From Lottia gigantea (taxonomy: Eukaryota > Mollusca > Gastropoda > Lottiidae), in contig NW_008708898.1 of NCBI RefSeq assembly GCF_000327385.1, positions 1,575,483 to 1,639,482 of the forward strand: a DNA stretch of 64,000 bases, read 5' to 3'. Below are positions 24,773 through 38,600 of this stretch, one piece after another. The notes below the pieces were generated by a model that saw nothing but the letters and a program-made list of their open reading frames with translations, searched no databases and was not told where the DNA came from. The translations under genes were made by a program, and so were the position numbers. Positions within the stretch are counted from its first letter, which is position 1, and every line of letters begins with the position of its first letter.

Positions 24773-27500
24773 TTATGATTCCTGTTTTGTAGACTGACTA
24801 GAATAGGATGATAGCAGCTCTGAAGATGAACTACCCAAAGAATGTTCTTTAGCTTTTAGTCTTAAAGCATCAATACTGGATTTTCTCATGTCCAAACTTT
24901 CACAATTAAGAGGGAATCTCTGTAGCGGTGCACCATGAATAGTAGATAGGTTGGTTCCCACAAACATACCCGGTAACATCAGGCCATTCGATGCCATCAT
25001 ATAATTTGATAGAAGTCCTGCAAATGGCATTTTTCCTGGCATATAAGCTGGGGGTGGTATGGCAGCGCTGTGATGAAGTGCCAGCAGGGGATTGACACCG
25101 GTCAGATTTGTGTATCTGTTTGTCCAATAAGGATCCATGGCAGGATTCAGATTCAATGGCGATGGAAGATCTCCTTGCTCCATGTGTAAAAAGTTAGGAC
25201 TTTCTCTACCCATGGCTTTCTCCCTTTTCCTCCATTTGGCACGTCTGTTTTGAAACCAAACCTGAAAATGTAGAAAATTTCCTTTCAACTCAAAGTCTAT
25301 GTTACTGAATTCTTATTTTTTAAAATCTTACAATATATTTTATATGTAAACGATCTTCTATACTCGGATTTTTGTATGGCACATACTACGATATCTTATT
25401 GTTCATCAAAGAATACCTCATATCTTTGATGTTTAATATGGAGTCTTATGTTAGGTGTGATTAAGTAATTATAAGTAAAATAACAATAGGATAAAAATCT
25501 GTTTATCTCGCTTATATTTCGGCCTCCTGGTGTAAATCAATGGGGTTCTGTCTAGCAAGGAAGGTGCTGGCTCTAACTTGTCCTCTTACAATACACATTC
25601 AATATTTTAAAGTCTTACTGTGAAATACAATTCAATTTTCAAACGGGCTGATTAGGGTTCTTTTAAAGTAGTGTGAGAAATACGGGAGCTGTTCCAATTC
25701 TAATCCGCACCCCCGTCAATACTTTCCTCTTAACGACAATATTTTCAATAAAACTTTTAACTTTTAACTCGATCAAGATTAGGAGCTGAAAATTCGGATA
25801 CAATTTCGTTGAAATAATTGGAAAATGTGTTATTTTCACACGGTGGCTTTAATTAAATTCAGACTGAACGTGATGTTTTAACCAGTCTTAAAGTCTATTA
25901 GGTGATTTTAGACTAATTATTCTTAATTATATTTTTTAAATATTAAACATATTATTAAATAATTTATAATTTTACGTACAGATGAATGTAGACTATGCTC
26001 TTGAATATTATAAATATATCTCCAATACGGTTTGAATATAACGAATAATTCATGAACACTTCAAAATCAATAGATGTTTTACTAAGTTTTTAAATAGAAA
26101 AAAGATGGAATTTAAAGTTAAACTGTCTATTTATTCCAAATATATTCTATAAATGAAATTTTAAAATTTAAATTATTATGAAAATTGTGGCATAAGAATC
26201 TCAGATGTAAAATTCTGCTTTTCTGTAAGTTAGATAGGTCAAACAATAAATTAAGAAACGAAGCCTCGAAAATTAACGGTTTTAAGGAATTAAAAACTTA
26301 AAATTACATCTACAACATACGCAACAATAAATCTTATTAATAAGAAAAATGCATGAAATCCAACCAACTCTTATCACAAACTGAGACATAATTTTTTACG
26401 CAACTTTCACTTTATTAAACATCCAACAATTATCGGTAAATGTCCAGAATTATATATATAATTAAAAAGATTTCTTTATTTTTCATTTCACTTGGCCTAT
26501 TACTAAGATTTCTTGTGTACATCAAGTTAATTTAATCATGCATGGCAATATTTACAAGATACATTTTTAAATTCCTCGATGTTGAGAACAAAATTTTGAG
26601 AGATTTATATTCATCGACAAACAAATAATAAGTGAAACCGACAGCAATTGTCTGTCTGTCCTGTATGGCGATCTTATTAAGTAAACTATTGGGCTGCAGG
26701 AAAATATGGTAAGAAAATAATATTACCTGTACACGAGCCTCACTTAGATCTAATCTTAAAGCCAATTCTTCTCTAGTAAATACATCAGGGTACTGGGTCT
26801 TCTCAAAAGCTCTTTCTAATTGATGTAACTGATAAGTAGTAAATGTTGTACGACTTCGACGTATTTTACGGTGTTTTCCACCTCCATCTTCTTCCGAATT
26901 AACCGAGACATCACGTCCATTAACATCTTCCTCATCTGCTGAAACTCCTCCATCCATAGCATCCAATCTTCCATCTGATCCAAACGAATGCATCTCTGGG
27001 GAACCTTGAAAAATAATTTATTGCTAATGGTAAAACGCACAGTTGCTTGTTGCATTGAATTTAAGGGAACTAGATCGTCTTAAGAATTAAAGGTGAATTA
27101 AAGATTAATTTATTTATTTATCCAATCATAAATATGATAAAACAATTTGTTATACTGAAATACATTATTTAATAAATTGATAAGTATTTTTTAATTGCTT
27201 AAACCGCTTCAAAATTCAGTAGATAGTAAAAGTTAATTTAGGCAAGTTTATAAATAAACAAAATCAAGAAACGAATAGTCTAAAATATACCACAAAATTG
27301 TAATAAATGCATAAACAATTTGACATACCTTCTGATCCAAGATCGGCAGAGAAATTTCTGTCCTCTTCCAAATTTCTTTCAGGAGTTGAAGGAGTCCCTA
27401 AGATACTATCAATATTATAGGACTTAATCCTTTTGCTGGAATTGGTACCGTTAAAATATCCATTGGCAGCTTCTGAATTATTCCTAAAATCCCGGTCCAT
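24773..27500 (-). CDS. hbn: Homeobrain (Hbn) PRD-class homeodomain transcription factor, three exons
   Basis: On the - strand the exons are 27500-27329, 27004-26727 and 25261-24773. GT-AG introns of 324 and 1465 bp join in phases 1 and 0, giving 312 residues. An N-terminal eh1/octapeptide YNIDSILG (28-35) is followed by an acidic linker (81-97). The homeodomain at about 105-164 contains [39 protein letters not shown] and [16 protein letters not shown], with Q50. The C-terminus has an OAR-like motif [13 protein letters not shown] (278-290). The [22 protein letters not shown] and RLDLSE blocks fit homeobrain better than Arx, which has SYQLEELERAFQKTHYPD. Homeobrain acts in anterior brain patterning. 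The last intron divides homeodomain codons 46 and 47. The gene is tail to tail with rx, as expected for the HRO cluster. Confidence 0.93.
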
Positions 27501-27759
27501 GATGATTTTTATATAGAGTATTTAATGCTCAATAAAATAGATATTCCACGATGTTGATCAATTGATGTTTCAATATTATTCTGTCAGTTCGAGAATGAAA
27601 TTTGCCTGTTATAGATTCTTGTGAACACCCACTGATTCCAAACCTCCTGTCACTTGAAGTTATTAGTAAATTGTTTGTTGTAATTAGCAATATAGCTTAT
27701 AATCCATGTAATCTGAAATTTATTTGAATAAAGGAAACGTCACCTAGTTAATATGTTAA

Positions 27760-27880
27760 CTGTAATCTGATTGGTCGATAAGAACTCTACTTCATTATTA
27801 TCAATAGTTGCGATTTGTAGAAGAAAACACTTAATTTGCTGCGATTGGTTGGGCGGAGTTAATTAGCGTTTAGACTTCCC
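27760..27880 (-). promoter_or_regulatory. Probable hbn promoter: CCAAT boxes, GC box and TAATTA site
   Basis: Read on the - strand, 27871-27841 contains CTAATTAACTCCGCCC followed by AACCAATCGC, i.e. a homeodomain site, a GC box and a CCAAT box side by side. A second CCAAT lies near 27770. This is 260-370 bases before the hbn start codon, and the same kinds of site precede rx at a similar distance. The promoter role is inferred. Confidence 0.5.
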
Positions 27881-29983
27881 CCTGTGTTATTGTTCATGAT
27901 ACTGGATGTCCATTGAATGGAATTGACTTAAGCGAAATAGAAACTGGTACAAACTGAATAGTTTAGTGAATAAAAGAAATATAGCGATTAGTTGGCCCTA
28001 CTTATTAACAAACGACCCCCTGCCAACATTTCTTTTGACTTTATTACTCGCGATCTGTCAAGGCTACAAATCGTTTGAATAATGGTTTCTTGAAACCTCA
28101 TCGCCTCACTTACACAGTTGAATAGTGATTTGGTTGACAATAGAAATAATAAAGACGTGTAATATACCATGTATTAAACCACGATGAGAGTATAACCATG
28201 TAACAAATTGAAGACTTGAACAAACTGTCTCCTCCAGTTGTAACAAATTTGTATTGTTGGTGGCTATTCTTGTTGAAATGAAATTAGAGGAGAAAATAAA
28301 GGATTGTATCAGCCTCATTACACTAAGAAATTAATTAGGTTTAGAGGCTATTGGTGGATAATTACTTTTCACTGAAATATTTAACCTCTGATTTCCACCA
28401 ATCTTAGAAATCATTACATTCTAATTCAGTACAATAACATTTTAACTTTAGAAAACACTAATTACTTGGAATCACCCTTACAACAATCCATATTTTATTA
28501 AAGTAAATTTCGCCAGAAGTGGGTAATTTTCTATCAAATGATGCATTCCAATGCTGAAATTCACAGTCCCTACTTGTGACCTAGGCCAGTGCTTCTATAA
28601 GAGGTTTCTCTTATAAAACCTTATACCAAGGTTCCATTTCATTTAGTTTTAATTTTTCTTCTTTTACAGCAAGTAATTCTTGCTTCATATATTAAGTTGC
28701 AACTGTGAAATAATTCACCGGATATTGAAGAATCTTTCTGCAAAGTTAAATATATAATGAAAAACAGAATAGTAACCACATAGTTCTTGGAGACAAATAT
28801 TTTATAAGAACAACAGAATAGTTACCACCTAGTTCTTGGACACAAATATTTTTATAAGAACCAGTTTCACACTAGAGTTTTTGACTTTGACCGTGTATAA
28901 ACTCAACGGATTTCCTTATTCTTAATTATCCAAGTTATTATTTTTTTTATATAAGTCAGTTTTGTAAAGTCCAATGCCACAATAAAAAAACAAACATTTA
29001 ATATATCTGCAATCATATGATCCAAACATATTTTGGTTGGAGATCAAAATTTTACCATTTTGGCTCTGGGCACCAGGAAACACATCAAACCAGGTTTAGT
29101 GGACCAGGAATAAAAGATATAAAATAAAAATGGTATATTCGCTTTTTTAGAATAAACTAATTAGAATAAAAAATGATACTCATAGGAAATGAAGATTAAG
29201 ACATTTTCACTAACATACAACACCGAATACGTATAGAAAAAAAGCGGTTTTTTTGAAAAAAAGATAAAGATCATCGTTTTACTTCTTGAAATCTTGGTTA
29301 TGTAAATGCATAAAAAATCCTAGGCAAGTATGTATCAGACAGTCTTGGTTTGGTACACAACAGCATCTGGCCGTGCCTTGCCTTTACCTAATTGTGAACT
29401 AACGGATTAGTTAATAAATTTGATCGTTTCTGTCGCCAGTATTTGTAGAAATCACCATTTCTTTCACAAAATCAGGTATTAGTTTCTAATAATGTAAAGT
29501 AAAGTAATAATCCACGGATAAGGAAATCTTTAACGCTCAAGGTGTGAATCTCTGATTTGATTTTGATATTTTGATTGTGGTTTAAGCAGTAACTAGACTA
29601 CTGAACATGAACAGTCTATGAACTAATTTGGGAAAGTAGTTAATTGTGAATAAAACAATCAGGTGTTGAATATTTCTGATAACAGATTAAGATATTAAAG
29701 TGATTCATTATGATCAAACCTTTCTGAAATAGAAACATGTATTTTGTGTGTTAGTAAAGTAAATGTGTTTTCTAATCATCTCATGTAATGTAATTATAAT
29801 GCATTTCATATAGAATTGATATTATCTACGAACCGATTACAAGTTTATCTTCGAATGATTGTCTATCAAAAGCAAAAGTGGTTTACAACATTCCACTCAA
29901 AATCAACTGAAGAGGACCGTAAGGAGCAGTGTCGAGATTTGGTGAATATATTCAGTACTCTTTGCACGGGCTGAAGTACTGTA
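27881..29983. other. hbn upstream DNA
   Basis: AT-rich DNA without recognised exons. It includes a tandem duplication of about 48 bp at 28770-28862 (unit containing TAGTTCTTGGAGACAAATAT). The region is a natural place for hbn regulatory sequence but no specific element can be named. Confidence 0.5.
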
Positions 29984-30530
29984 TAGCATGGGCTGTGTAA
30001 CAGTGGATTGTAAAACCCGACTATAGTATGGGCTGTGTAACAGCGGTTTGTATAATCCAACTATAGCATGGGCTGTGTAACAGTGGTTTGTGCAACCCAA
30101 ATATAGCATGGGCTGTGTAGAAGTGGTTTGTACAACCCAAATTTAGCATGGGCTGTGTAGAAGTGGTTTGTACAACCAAAAATATAACATGAACTGTATA
30201 ACATTATCCTATAGACCCAAAATATAACATGAACTCGTACACTAAAAATATGTGTTATATTCACCTATAGACCCAAAATATAAAATGAACTGAGTAAAAG
30301 TGGTCAGTATAACAAAAATATAACATGCGCTGTACACCATATAACATGGATTGTGCAGTATTGGTCTATACACAAAAAATACAGTTGGTTGTACACCCAA
30401 AATAAAACCTGTGTAACTGTGTAAACAAGTATTAGTACGCCCAAAATATAACATGGACTCGTACACCCACAATATAAGATGGCCTCGTACCCCCAAAATA
30501 TAAGATGTCCCCGTACACCCAAAATATAAC
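29984..30530. repeat. Minisatellite, ~41 bp unit
   Basis: About a dozen diverged units are built around TAGCATGGGCTGTGTAACAG followed by TGGTTTGTACAACCCAAA, grading at the right into TATAACATGAACTCGTACACCC. The open frames on the - strand here are made of the repeat and are not genes. Confidence 0.85.
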
Positions 30531-30680
30531 AGACAGAGAATCTTAAAGGTATGTTGAACGAAACAGAGAATTTGACGAGTATGTTACACATGACAGAGAA
30601 TTTTTAAGATATGTTACATTGGACAGAGAATCGTTAAGGTATGTTAGATTTGACAGAGCATCTTAAAGGTATGTGGAAAG
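30530..30680. repeat. 30 bp tandem repeat, array 1
   Basis: Five units of about 30 bp share GACAGAGAATCTTAAAGGTA followed by TGTTACA. The same repeat forms a second array at 33408-33665. This array directly abuts the 41 bp minisatellite. Confidence 0.8.
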
Positions 30681-33407
30681 TGATCTTTAATAGGAATAAA
30701 TTCTGCTCTTGGAAATTGGATTCAGACAGAACAACATAAATAGTTATTTTATATTAACACATGAGTGGTTGGATCTGAACATAAACACTTCTGCTGTCAT
30801 GTGACCTCGAATCGTCTTACCTTCCATAGTGTTGAACTATTATGGACATCGTAAGTATCTTAAAAGATCAGTTTTGGTAAATATTGTGAAAGTTATTTTA
30901 ATTGACACTGTAATCTAGGAAATTTGACTACTATATTTAACGCCAAGATGCCATCTTAAATGCATCTCATATTACATGACTTTAGAATTAAAACGATTAT
31001 AGCTTCGAACATCAAGTTTCAAATATTATTGCTAGAAAGTCTTTTGAAGAAAGACTACTACATAATCCTTATTTTATGGTAGGATTTCATTCATAATTAG
31101 CACGAAATCTTAGTTTGAATTGGAATATGATATTAATGACATATCGGCCAATTAATGATATAAAGCTCGTAATGATTTGTTATCTAACAGGTTGCATTCA
31201 ACAAGTGTCATATATTATATAGGTATAACTTAATGATTAGGACTCACGGTTAAAATTACTAGATATTAGGCAGAATGCCACTTGTTTTATTCCTAATTAT
31301 AGCGGTATTGAAGGACACGAGGTGGGGTCTAACTTAACAAAACCTGTAATAAATATCCATTGAAAACATAGATTAATGATATTACAAAGTTTTATGTCAT
31401 TTTTCTCTGATTGTTGCCTGATTAAACAGTGTAAATGAAAAGAAAAATTTGTGGGACTGCTACCATCAATTGTCTGTAATCTGATTCTACTTTCCAAAAT
31501 TTACAAACTAAATACATTTCTTCATTCTGTGAAATGTTTTGTAACTCAATCTATGAAATTATTGAATTCATATTCAATTGTATACTATTGTAGACTTTCG
31601 AAAAAAAACGAATAAAAATTATTTGGATTTTAAAGATTACTTTACAGCGAACAAAATATATTTGTATAGAGGACGATTAACATTAACAGAGGACGATTAA
31701 CAGAGGACGATTAACAGTAGAAGTTAGAGACATGTTTGGTTGAAAATTGTAAACTGAATATTGACTTAAAAATCTGTATATTTTCACCAACCTAAAATCT
31801 AATTGAAATATTTCGATTGATCAAAAGAAATGTAAAACTTGCATATGACAAAATACGAGCCCATTTTGGTATAAAATTTTATCACATTTGTCAATTAAGT
31901 GGTTGATATGGAAACAGACTGATTTCATTATCGGTTATAATTCAATCTAGTTAAATCATATTTTTTGATTTAATGTGATAAACTAAGTTGTCCCACCCAA
32001 TTACAACAATATTCCATACTTCACCGTTCACAAATTTTAAACCAAACCGATTTATAACTAAATGTCTAGTTAGGTCACAGACTATTAGAACTTGCAAACA
32101 GTTCACAATTACTGAAGAAGTTTTTTTTTAATTTATGACTATGTTATTTCACATATTTCAAAATTAATGCAAGTATTTTGATACTAATGAAAGGGGACAT
32201 TAATTGATTTGTTTAAAAAGACGAAACGATGCACTTGCGTCACCCTACCCAAGTCAGTAATAGTTAATATTTTAAAATTAGTACTAAGAGTTCTATATTG
32301 ATTAATAAAAGTAATAAATCAATTGAAATTTTTTTTTCAATTATTTATTATTAAGGCTATAGTAACCACAGGACATATGAAGAGCTCTATAAACAAACAT
32401 TCTAAATCTAATCAAAGTGTTTTATTTCAAAATTTAGACATTTATTTTTTTTATCAATAGTCCTCAAAGTGTAGATTAAGAAAAATTAACGAACTCAATT
32501 TACTCCAGAATTAATTAAGATTCTTCTTTCATTCAAGGAAAATATTGTTTGAAATATATTCTTTTCGATTCCCCATGGGTTTCTGGTAATAAACCAATAA
32601 AATTGCCGATAATAGGCTAATAACTGTCAATAATATTTGATCAATATAAAATAAAAAGCGACGACTAACTGATAATTATCAATGCTAATTAACTTATTTC
32701 AAACAAATTGATGGAAATTGTTATTGAATGCAAGCACTAACACAACAAACATGAAATATATATGCAACTCTTCGAAAGAATATTGTGTTAACAATGTGGC
32801 ACCAGGTATTTCAGAAGGGCAATAATACATTGCATTTCTTGGATGAAGATTGACGTCGGGGACATTCATGTTCAGAATGCAGACTGACAACAAGCAATGA
32901 CGAAAATGTTGCCTTCGCAGCAGTAAAGGGATCTTGAAGTGCAGTTTTAAGCAGACGAAGCTTTGGCATATGCGTCTAACCCAATCGTTATGTTTACTTA
33001 GCTAAATGAACTGATAATGGTCAAAGCGATATAGAAGATGATTATAACGTTATACTTGTATTAATAATATAATGATGATTGATAAACTATATAATATAAA
33101 AATATAATAAGATACTGCTGGAAAATTACCAAAGTTATTGGTTTAATAATCAAAGCGATAATTGTGATATCACACTATTACTTCACAATCAGTATTAATT
33201 ATCACTATAAAATCGCTGGAAATCCAGTCAATCCAAATACAAAATGGCAAAACAAAATGTATCATTGACAAAGGTAAAATGGACTCTTATTAATATTTGT
33301 AATTTTTTAAATATATATTATGATTTGCATTATCACAATTGAATATTTTATTCATTCAGTATCTTCTTTAAATAGAACAGAATAGGAAATATATTTCCAA
33401 TTAACTT
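30681..33407. other. AT-rich intergenic DNA
   Basis: No exon or transposon is recognised. A short tandem of AGAGGACGATTAAC (three copies, about 31669-31716) is present. Many TAAT and TTAATTA words occur, as expected in AT-rich DNA near homeobox genes. Confidence 0.5.
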
Positions 33408-33665
33408 ACACTAGACAGAGAATCTTTACGATATGTAACACTTTACAGAGAATCTTTAAGATATGTAACACTTTACAGAGAATCTTTAAGATACGTAACA
33501 CTTTACAGAGAATTTGTAAGGTATGTTACACTTGACAGATAATCTTTAAGGTATGTTAGAGTTGACAAGGAATATTTAAGGTATGTTACATTTGACAGGG
33601 AATCTTTAAGGTATGATACACTTGACAGAGAATCTTTTAGGTATTAGATATAAAATCTTCAAGGC
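33408..33665. repeat. 30 bp tandem repeat, array 2
   Basis: Eight units of exactly or nearly 30 bp have the consensus ACACTTTACAGAGAATCTTT followed by AAGATATGTA. The first units are nearly identical and the later ones are diverged. It is the same family and orientation as the array at 30530-30680, 2.8 kb away. Confidence 0.9.
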
Positions 33666-35209
33666 AAGTTTAACTAGACATTTAATCTTTAAAATTTGTT
33701 ATAACTATACCGAGATATAATGTAAGGAGCAGAATCTTTAAAATATATATGCTAGTCTGACTCTAAAGAGAAAATGTTTTTCACTGCCAAGTTTCAATAA
33801 CATTCACCTACATTAATACACACGAAACTAAAAGTTTTAACGAATATCTTTGATTATATCACCTGAAAATAATGATGCTCAGATTACTTTCTGGACAAAC
33901 CTAACAATATAATTTATTCTCAAAAATTTGCTGTAAAAGTTATTTTATTTTGATTAAATAAAACTAATTTGATTAGAACATTCTTAAACTTCTAGAACAA
34001 GTTTATTGATATTTTTTAACTTTCGACTAACAAATAAATTGGTTTTCTGGCCATTACGTACAAACAAATTCCTTCAATTATGATTAGTTTGGTAGTTAAT
34101 GTATTTGCCTTGGAACCTGTTAAATTTCAATTTACGCATTAGAGAAGCTTAAATAAAGATTAGGCTTGTCGGTTAAAAGACCGATAAAAAGGCGAAAGAA
34201 GTAATACGAAGTTAATATGGGGAAAGCTGACAGGGCTTAACAACTCGTTAACAGCGATCTGACAAGAGTGTGTTTATATTTTCTATTATTAAAGGCAATT
34301 TGTATGTTTATAAAAGCAATTTTCTTATTACGATTACATTATGTTAGAGATTGATTTGAACATGTGATTATTATTAAAATTCTACAAAAATCATTTAAGT
34401 CTGAAGATTTATAAGTAAATATGAGGAATATTTGGAATATATTTAAATATTCATTTTTGATTGCATTTAACGTGTTCAAAGAACTAGCGGAAATTATGGT
34501 GTAATTTTTTAATTTACAATTCATTAAGGCATATTTATATAAGTTTATTTAAGTCATAATTAAGTGTTGTATTTCGTTATCTTTTTATCAACTCAAATAT
34601 ATCACCATCACAATAGGACCACCGATTTACATAGTTACGTAAACTCCCCTTTTCTACGAAAATGTTTGCTATGATAATTGGACTAGAATTCTATTATGAT
34701 TTATAACAATTTTGCATTTTAATAAAATTATCCACAAAATTCCAAAACTCACCCAACACGTGAAAATCCAATGTAATTGTTACTTTCGATTTTTGTGTTG
34801 AGATTTTCAGAGAATTTATACAGCCTTTCGATTGATTGGGTAAATGTTCATTAATAATAGTCCTGGTCCACCAGATACTATATATTTTAGTTTTCATTTC
34901 ATTGATCTACTTCAGGATGCGTCCGAGTGTGGGTGTTGTGATTGTGTTCATGATCAACTAATGTCCATCTGCGCAAGTTGTAACAAACACAGAACAATTG
35001 AACACACTACTTGACTCTGACCTTTTCAACTTGTTATTTAAATTATGAATTGACACAATAAATATCAATTAACTGATGTTTGAAAATACAGGGTTACCAT
35101 AGCAAGTGTTTTTGGCGAAAATTGGGACATTTATAGGTAATATTTTTATCATTTTAATGATTTCCAGACAACCGCGGCCAGATTATTATCGTAAAAATAT
35201 CATTTGACA
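33666..35209. other. AT-rich intergenic DNA
   Basis: Nothing recognisable is seen apart from isolated TAAT-rich words; short frames on the - strand (34339-34897) are low complexity. Confidence 0.5.
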
Positions 35210-35440
35210 TACACTGAGAATGTTTTTTGTTTGTGGAAATATCATAACTTAATCAAAAATTTCTTGAGTTATTCTACAGAATTCTGGTGGATATCTTACA
35301 TATTTGTGGAAAAGGGCCAATATGCAGGCAGGAAACCACGAATGTTAGATAGTATTCCAGGTATGCCGCCATATATTATCCACATAAGTATGGAAGTTGG
35401 AGGGAACCCAGGCTACCAGTGCCTGAAGCGGTCACCGCGT
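35210..35440 (+). repeat. Direct repeat D, copy 1
   Basis: The segment shares long stretches with 38337-38665, including TTATTCTACAGAATTCTGG, GGTGGATATCTTACATATT, TTATCCACATAAGTATGGA and GTTGGAGGGAACCCAG. The copies are in the same orientation and roughly 80% alike, with insertions. It is either an old dispersed repeat or a segmental duplication around the neighbouring secreted-protein gene. Confidence 0.7.
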
Positions 35441-35610
35441 ATTTTGGACAAGGATATTGAGGACTTACAGTGGATGCACAACATGTTTTTGTTGATTTGA
35501 AGTTGATATTCAAATATAAATTATAAAGAAACAGAAATAACATGAACACAGGAATTCTCTTGCTGTTATAATTTAATACATGTCTTCTGTTGAAACTTCT
35601 GGAATATAGC

Positions 35611-38600
35611 TTACAAACTACATGTCAATTTATTATACGGTATTCTCGCAAAACCATCGCCGTATGGAACTGGAAAAGAAATGGAAAAATAACTTAACGT
35701 AGTAATCAAATAGTCCGACAAATCTGGTCCTACCCTTTGTTTGGACGTGATATACGATTGTGTTATCGTCAAGGTTAGAGCCAGACTTAGAAGTCCACAT
35801 TTTATAGAAAGTACATAGGGGTATTTTAAGCGTACACAGGGCCTTGGTTTTTTTTTATCTAATTCTAAGCACCTCATATCCGCATCCATGATAGTTTTTA
35901 AGAAGTAAGAAAAAACTTCATGTATGTAGGAACAATTGTAAAAATACACAATCAAAAGTCATATTAGTCCTGATATAGATCAGTTATGCTCGTAACTATG
36001 TCATTTATTGTTTTTTATTCAAACTTACGATTTGGTGACGAAATAAAACTCAAGATGGCCCAGCCGTCGATATCAATGTTCTCCTTGTAATGAATGGAAC
36101 CGACTGGACAAAACAGTTCATATTTACAATTAAGATTTTGACATCTGTTGTCCATTAGACTACCAATATATTGAATAGTAGTAGATCCATGTGGGTGGGG
36201 ACTGGTAACCTGTATATGAATTCAAACCGGAATAATACAAAACTGAATAAACCTTTCACAGATTTCAAGGGAAATTTTAAATTTTAAATCATACCATTTA
36301 ATCTATCTGTTTAACCAATCTGAACAGATCTAGCCAAAGCTTTCCCAAACAAATAATCCGACTGTAAAAGTTTAAGTTTAAGCAACATGACAGTGGACTA
36401 ATCCTTCAAATACTTATGTTTGAGATAATAAATGAAATAAAAAAAAAATTAAAAGATGCATGCGTGTAAAATTTGGGTGTGATTCAGACAGCATAGCGGA
36501 TATACGTATCTATACTGATGGTTCACATTACCCGGATGATGGTACAACGGGTCTGGGGATCTCCGTCCCCTCGAGCAGCACAAGAATTAGCAAGCGATTT
36601 CTCAATAACTGTACACCTCAGAGATGCTTGCAATCCGTTATGCGGTGAAATATTCCGCTGGTCACTATACTTCAAATTATGTAGTACTAAGCGACTCAAT
36701 AAGTAGCCTAACATCGATACTCAACGATTCCTTTAATTCCCAAGCGGAGCTAGTGGATGAAATCAGGCAAGCGTGCTCACTATAATAGTCAAGGCAAATC
36801 AATCGACTTGGCATGGATCCCGTCTCATGTCGGCATACAAGGGAACGAAATTGCAGATGAACTCGCAAAAATAGGACTAGGGCTATCGGAGATTGACCGG
36901 ATAGACTACCGTTTATCGGAAATAAGAAGCATGATCATGAAAAGCATCAAATCAACATGGGAGGCAACTCTCATAGATGCTAATGCATTGGCAGTAAAGT
37001 GTTTTACATCACCCCAATCGACAGATCTGTCGAATGCCCGTCTGAGAATGATGGGTGATTTACGAAATCACAAATACGAACTAAAGCTATATCCCTTTGG
37101 TGAAAACATCTGTTATTCCATTGTGAGCAACTAAGGGAATTAAGGAAATCGCTGGTCGAGATGATGAGAAGATATAGGCTGGATTACACCTTGAAGAATA
37201 TGCTGTCCCATACGGGTGGGGGTGGGGGGGGGGGGGTATGTCAACAATCTGTGAGACAGTTTATTATTTTTCTGAGTGAGTCACGAATGATCACATAAAG
37301 TAGCACATCAGAAGAGCGCCCTCCTCCTCCGATAGGGGTGGCTATCATTGGGGACTTAGTCCACGATAGATCGCCCAGAAGAATCCCAGAAGAAGAACGC
37401 AGTATCAAGACTACAGAAGAAAAATCAGAAGAAACCATGGGAGCAACCTTTTCCTACTCAACGTCTGCGATGGAATTTTTCCGAAGCGGACACCATCCAC
37501 CAACAACAAGAAGAAGAAGACAACATAGCAAACTGAAGTTGAAGCCAGTTCTGAGTGTTGCTTCAGAGAGATCAGACTGATTAAAACAGAAATGCCAAAA
37601 TTTGCTATATATAACATAAAGTTTGGCCTACCTTCATAGGGTTACCGTCTAAATAATAATAAATTAATTGAACGGTTTCCATTTCCAACCATACTTTAGC
37701 CATGTCTTTGTCGTAAATAATGTAATGACTTTTGATAACCTTCTCGACTCTTTCTTGTCTGAGTCAATACCAAACATGAAACAAAAAACAATTAATTATA
37801 CAAAAACCTGACCTGCTAAAAACACATACAACAAAAAAAAAAACCTAGAAAGTAAATACCAAATTCTTTCTCAATTTGGCAAGGTATCTCATTGCAAACA
37901 TCGTGAATCGCCAGGCCACCAAACTGAATGTACATTTATGTATTTGTAAAATTGAAATATTTGTATATATTCCCTACTTTGAAGCTGTGTAACTATTATT
38001 TAAGAATAAATAACGTATATTCATAGCCAAGAAGTTAGACGCTTAGATAAATTGAAAGAATGTATTTCATTAGGTATTTTCAAAATATCGTAGATTCCGA
38101 CGGAGTATAAACATCTAGTGAACTTAGCTGTCATGTCGTAATTGTCGTAATAATCAATATAGCCATTCATTTCTTGTAAGAAAGCCAGATTCAGTTGTTT
38201 TCGTATTCTTTTCTTATCTGCTGTAGAAACAATAGAACAGAGGAATATAAAATATAGTATAAGAAAGACACATTGACTTATATTGTTGCAGATAGAGAAT
38301 TAAACCAAAACGTTGATGTCAAAGTACAGCTTGATGTACTGAGAATGTTTTTTTTTTTGCGATAATGTTGTCATAATCTAATCAAATACTTCTGTAGTTA
38401 TTCTACAGACTTCTGGCAATGTTGGTGGATATCTTGAATATTCTTGGAAAAGGGGCAATATTCAGGCCAGAAACCATAAATTACAGGTATACCCCATTGT
38501 GAGGTGTTTCAGCAACCTCTTGAAATAATACCTTTATTATCCACATAAATATAGGAGTTGGAGGGAATCCAGTTTACCGCAGCTTGGTATCTAGGTTTCA

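Noticed and set aside
24906-25127. 73-codon - strand frame overlapping hbn
   Set aside because: It is an out-of-frame shadow of hbn exon 3.
24773-27500. Calling the - strand gene Arx rather than homeobrain
   Set aside because: The homeodomain has [19 protein letters not shown], as in homeobrain, whereas Arx proteins have SYQLEELERAFQKTHYPD; linkage to rx also supports homeobrain.
30000-30591. Several - strand frames of 64-95 codons
   Set aside because: They are translations of a 41 bp minisatellite and repeat the same short words.
29984-33665. Possible CRISPR-like regular repeats
   Set aside because: Units follow one another without unique spacers and the DNA is animal; these are minisatellites.
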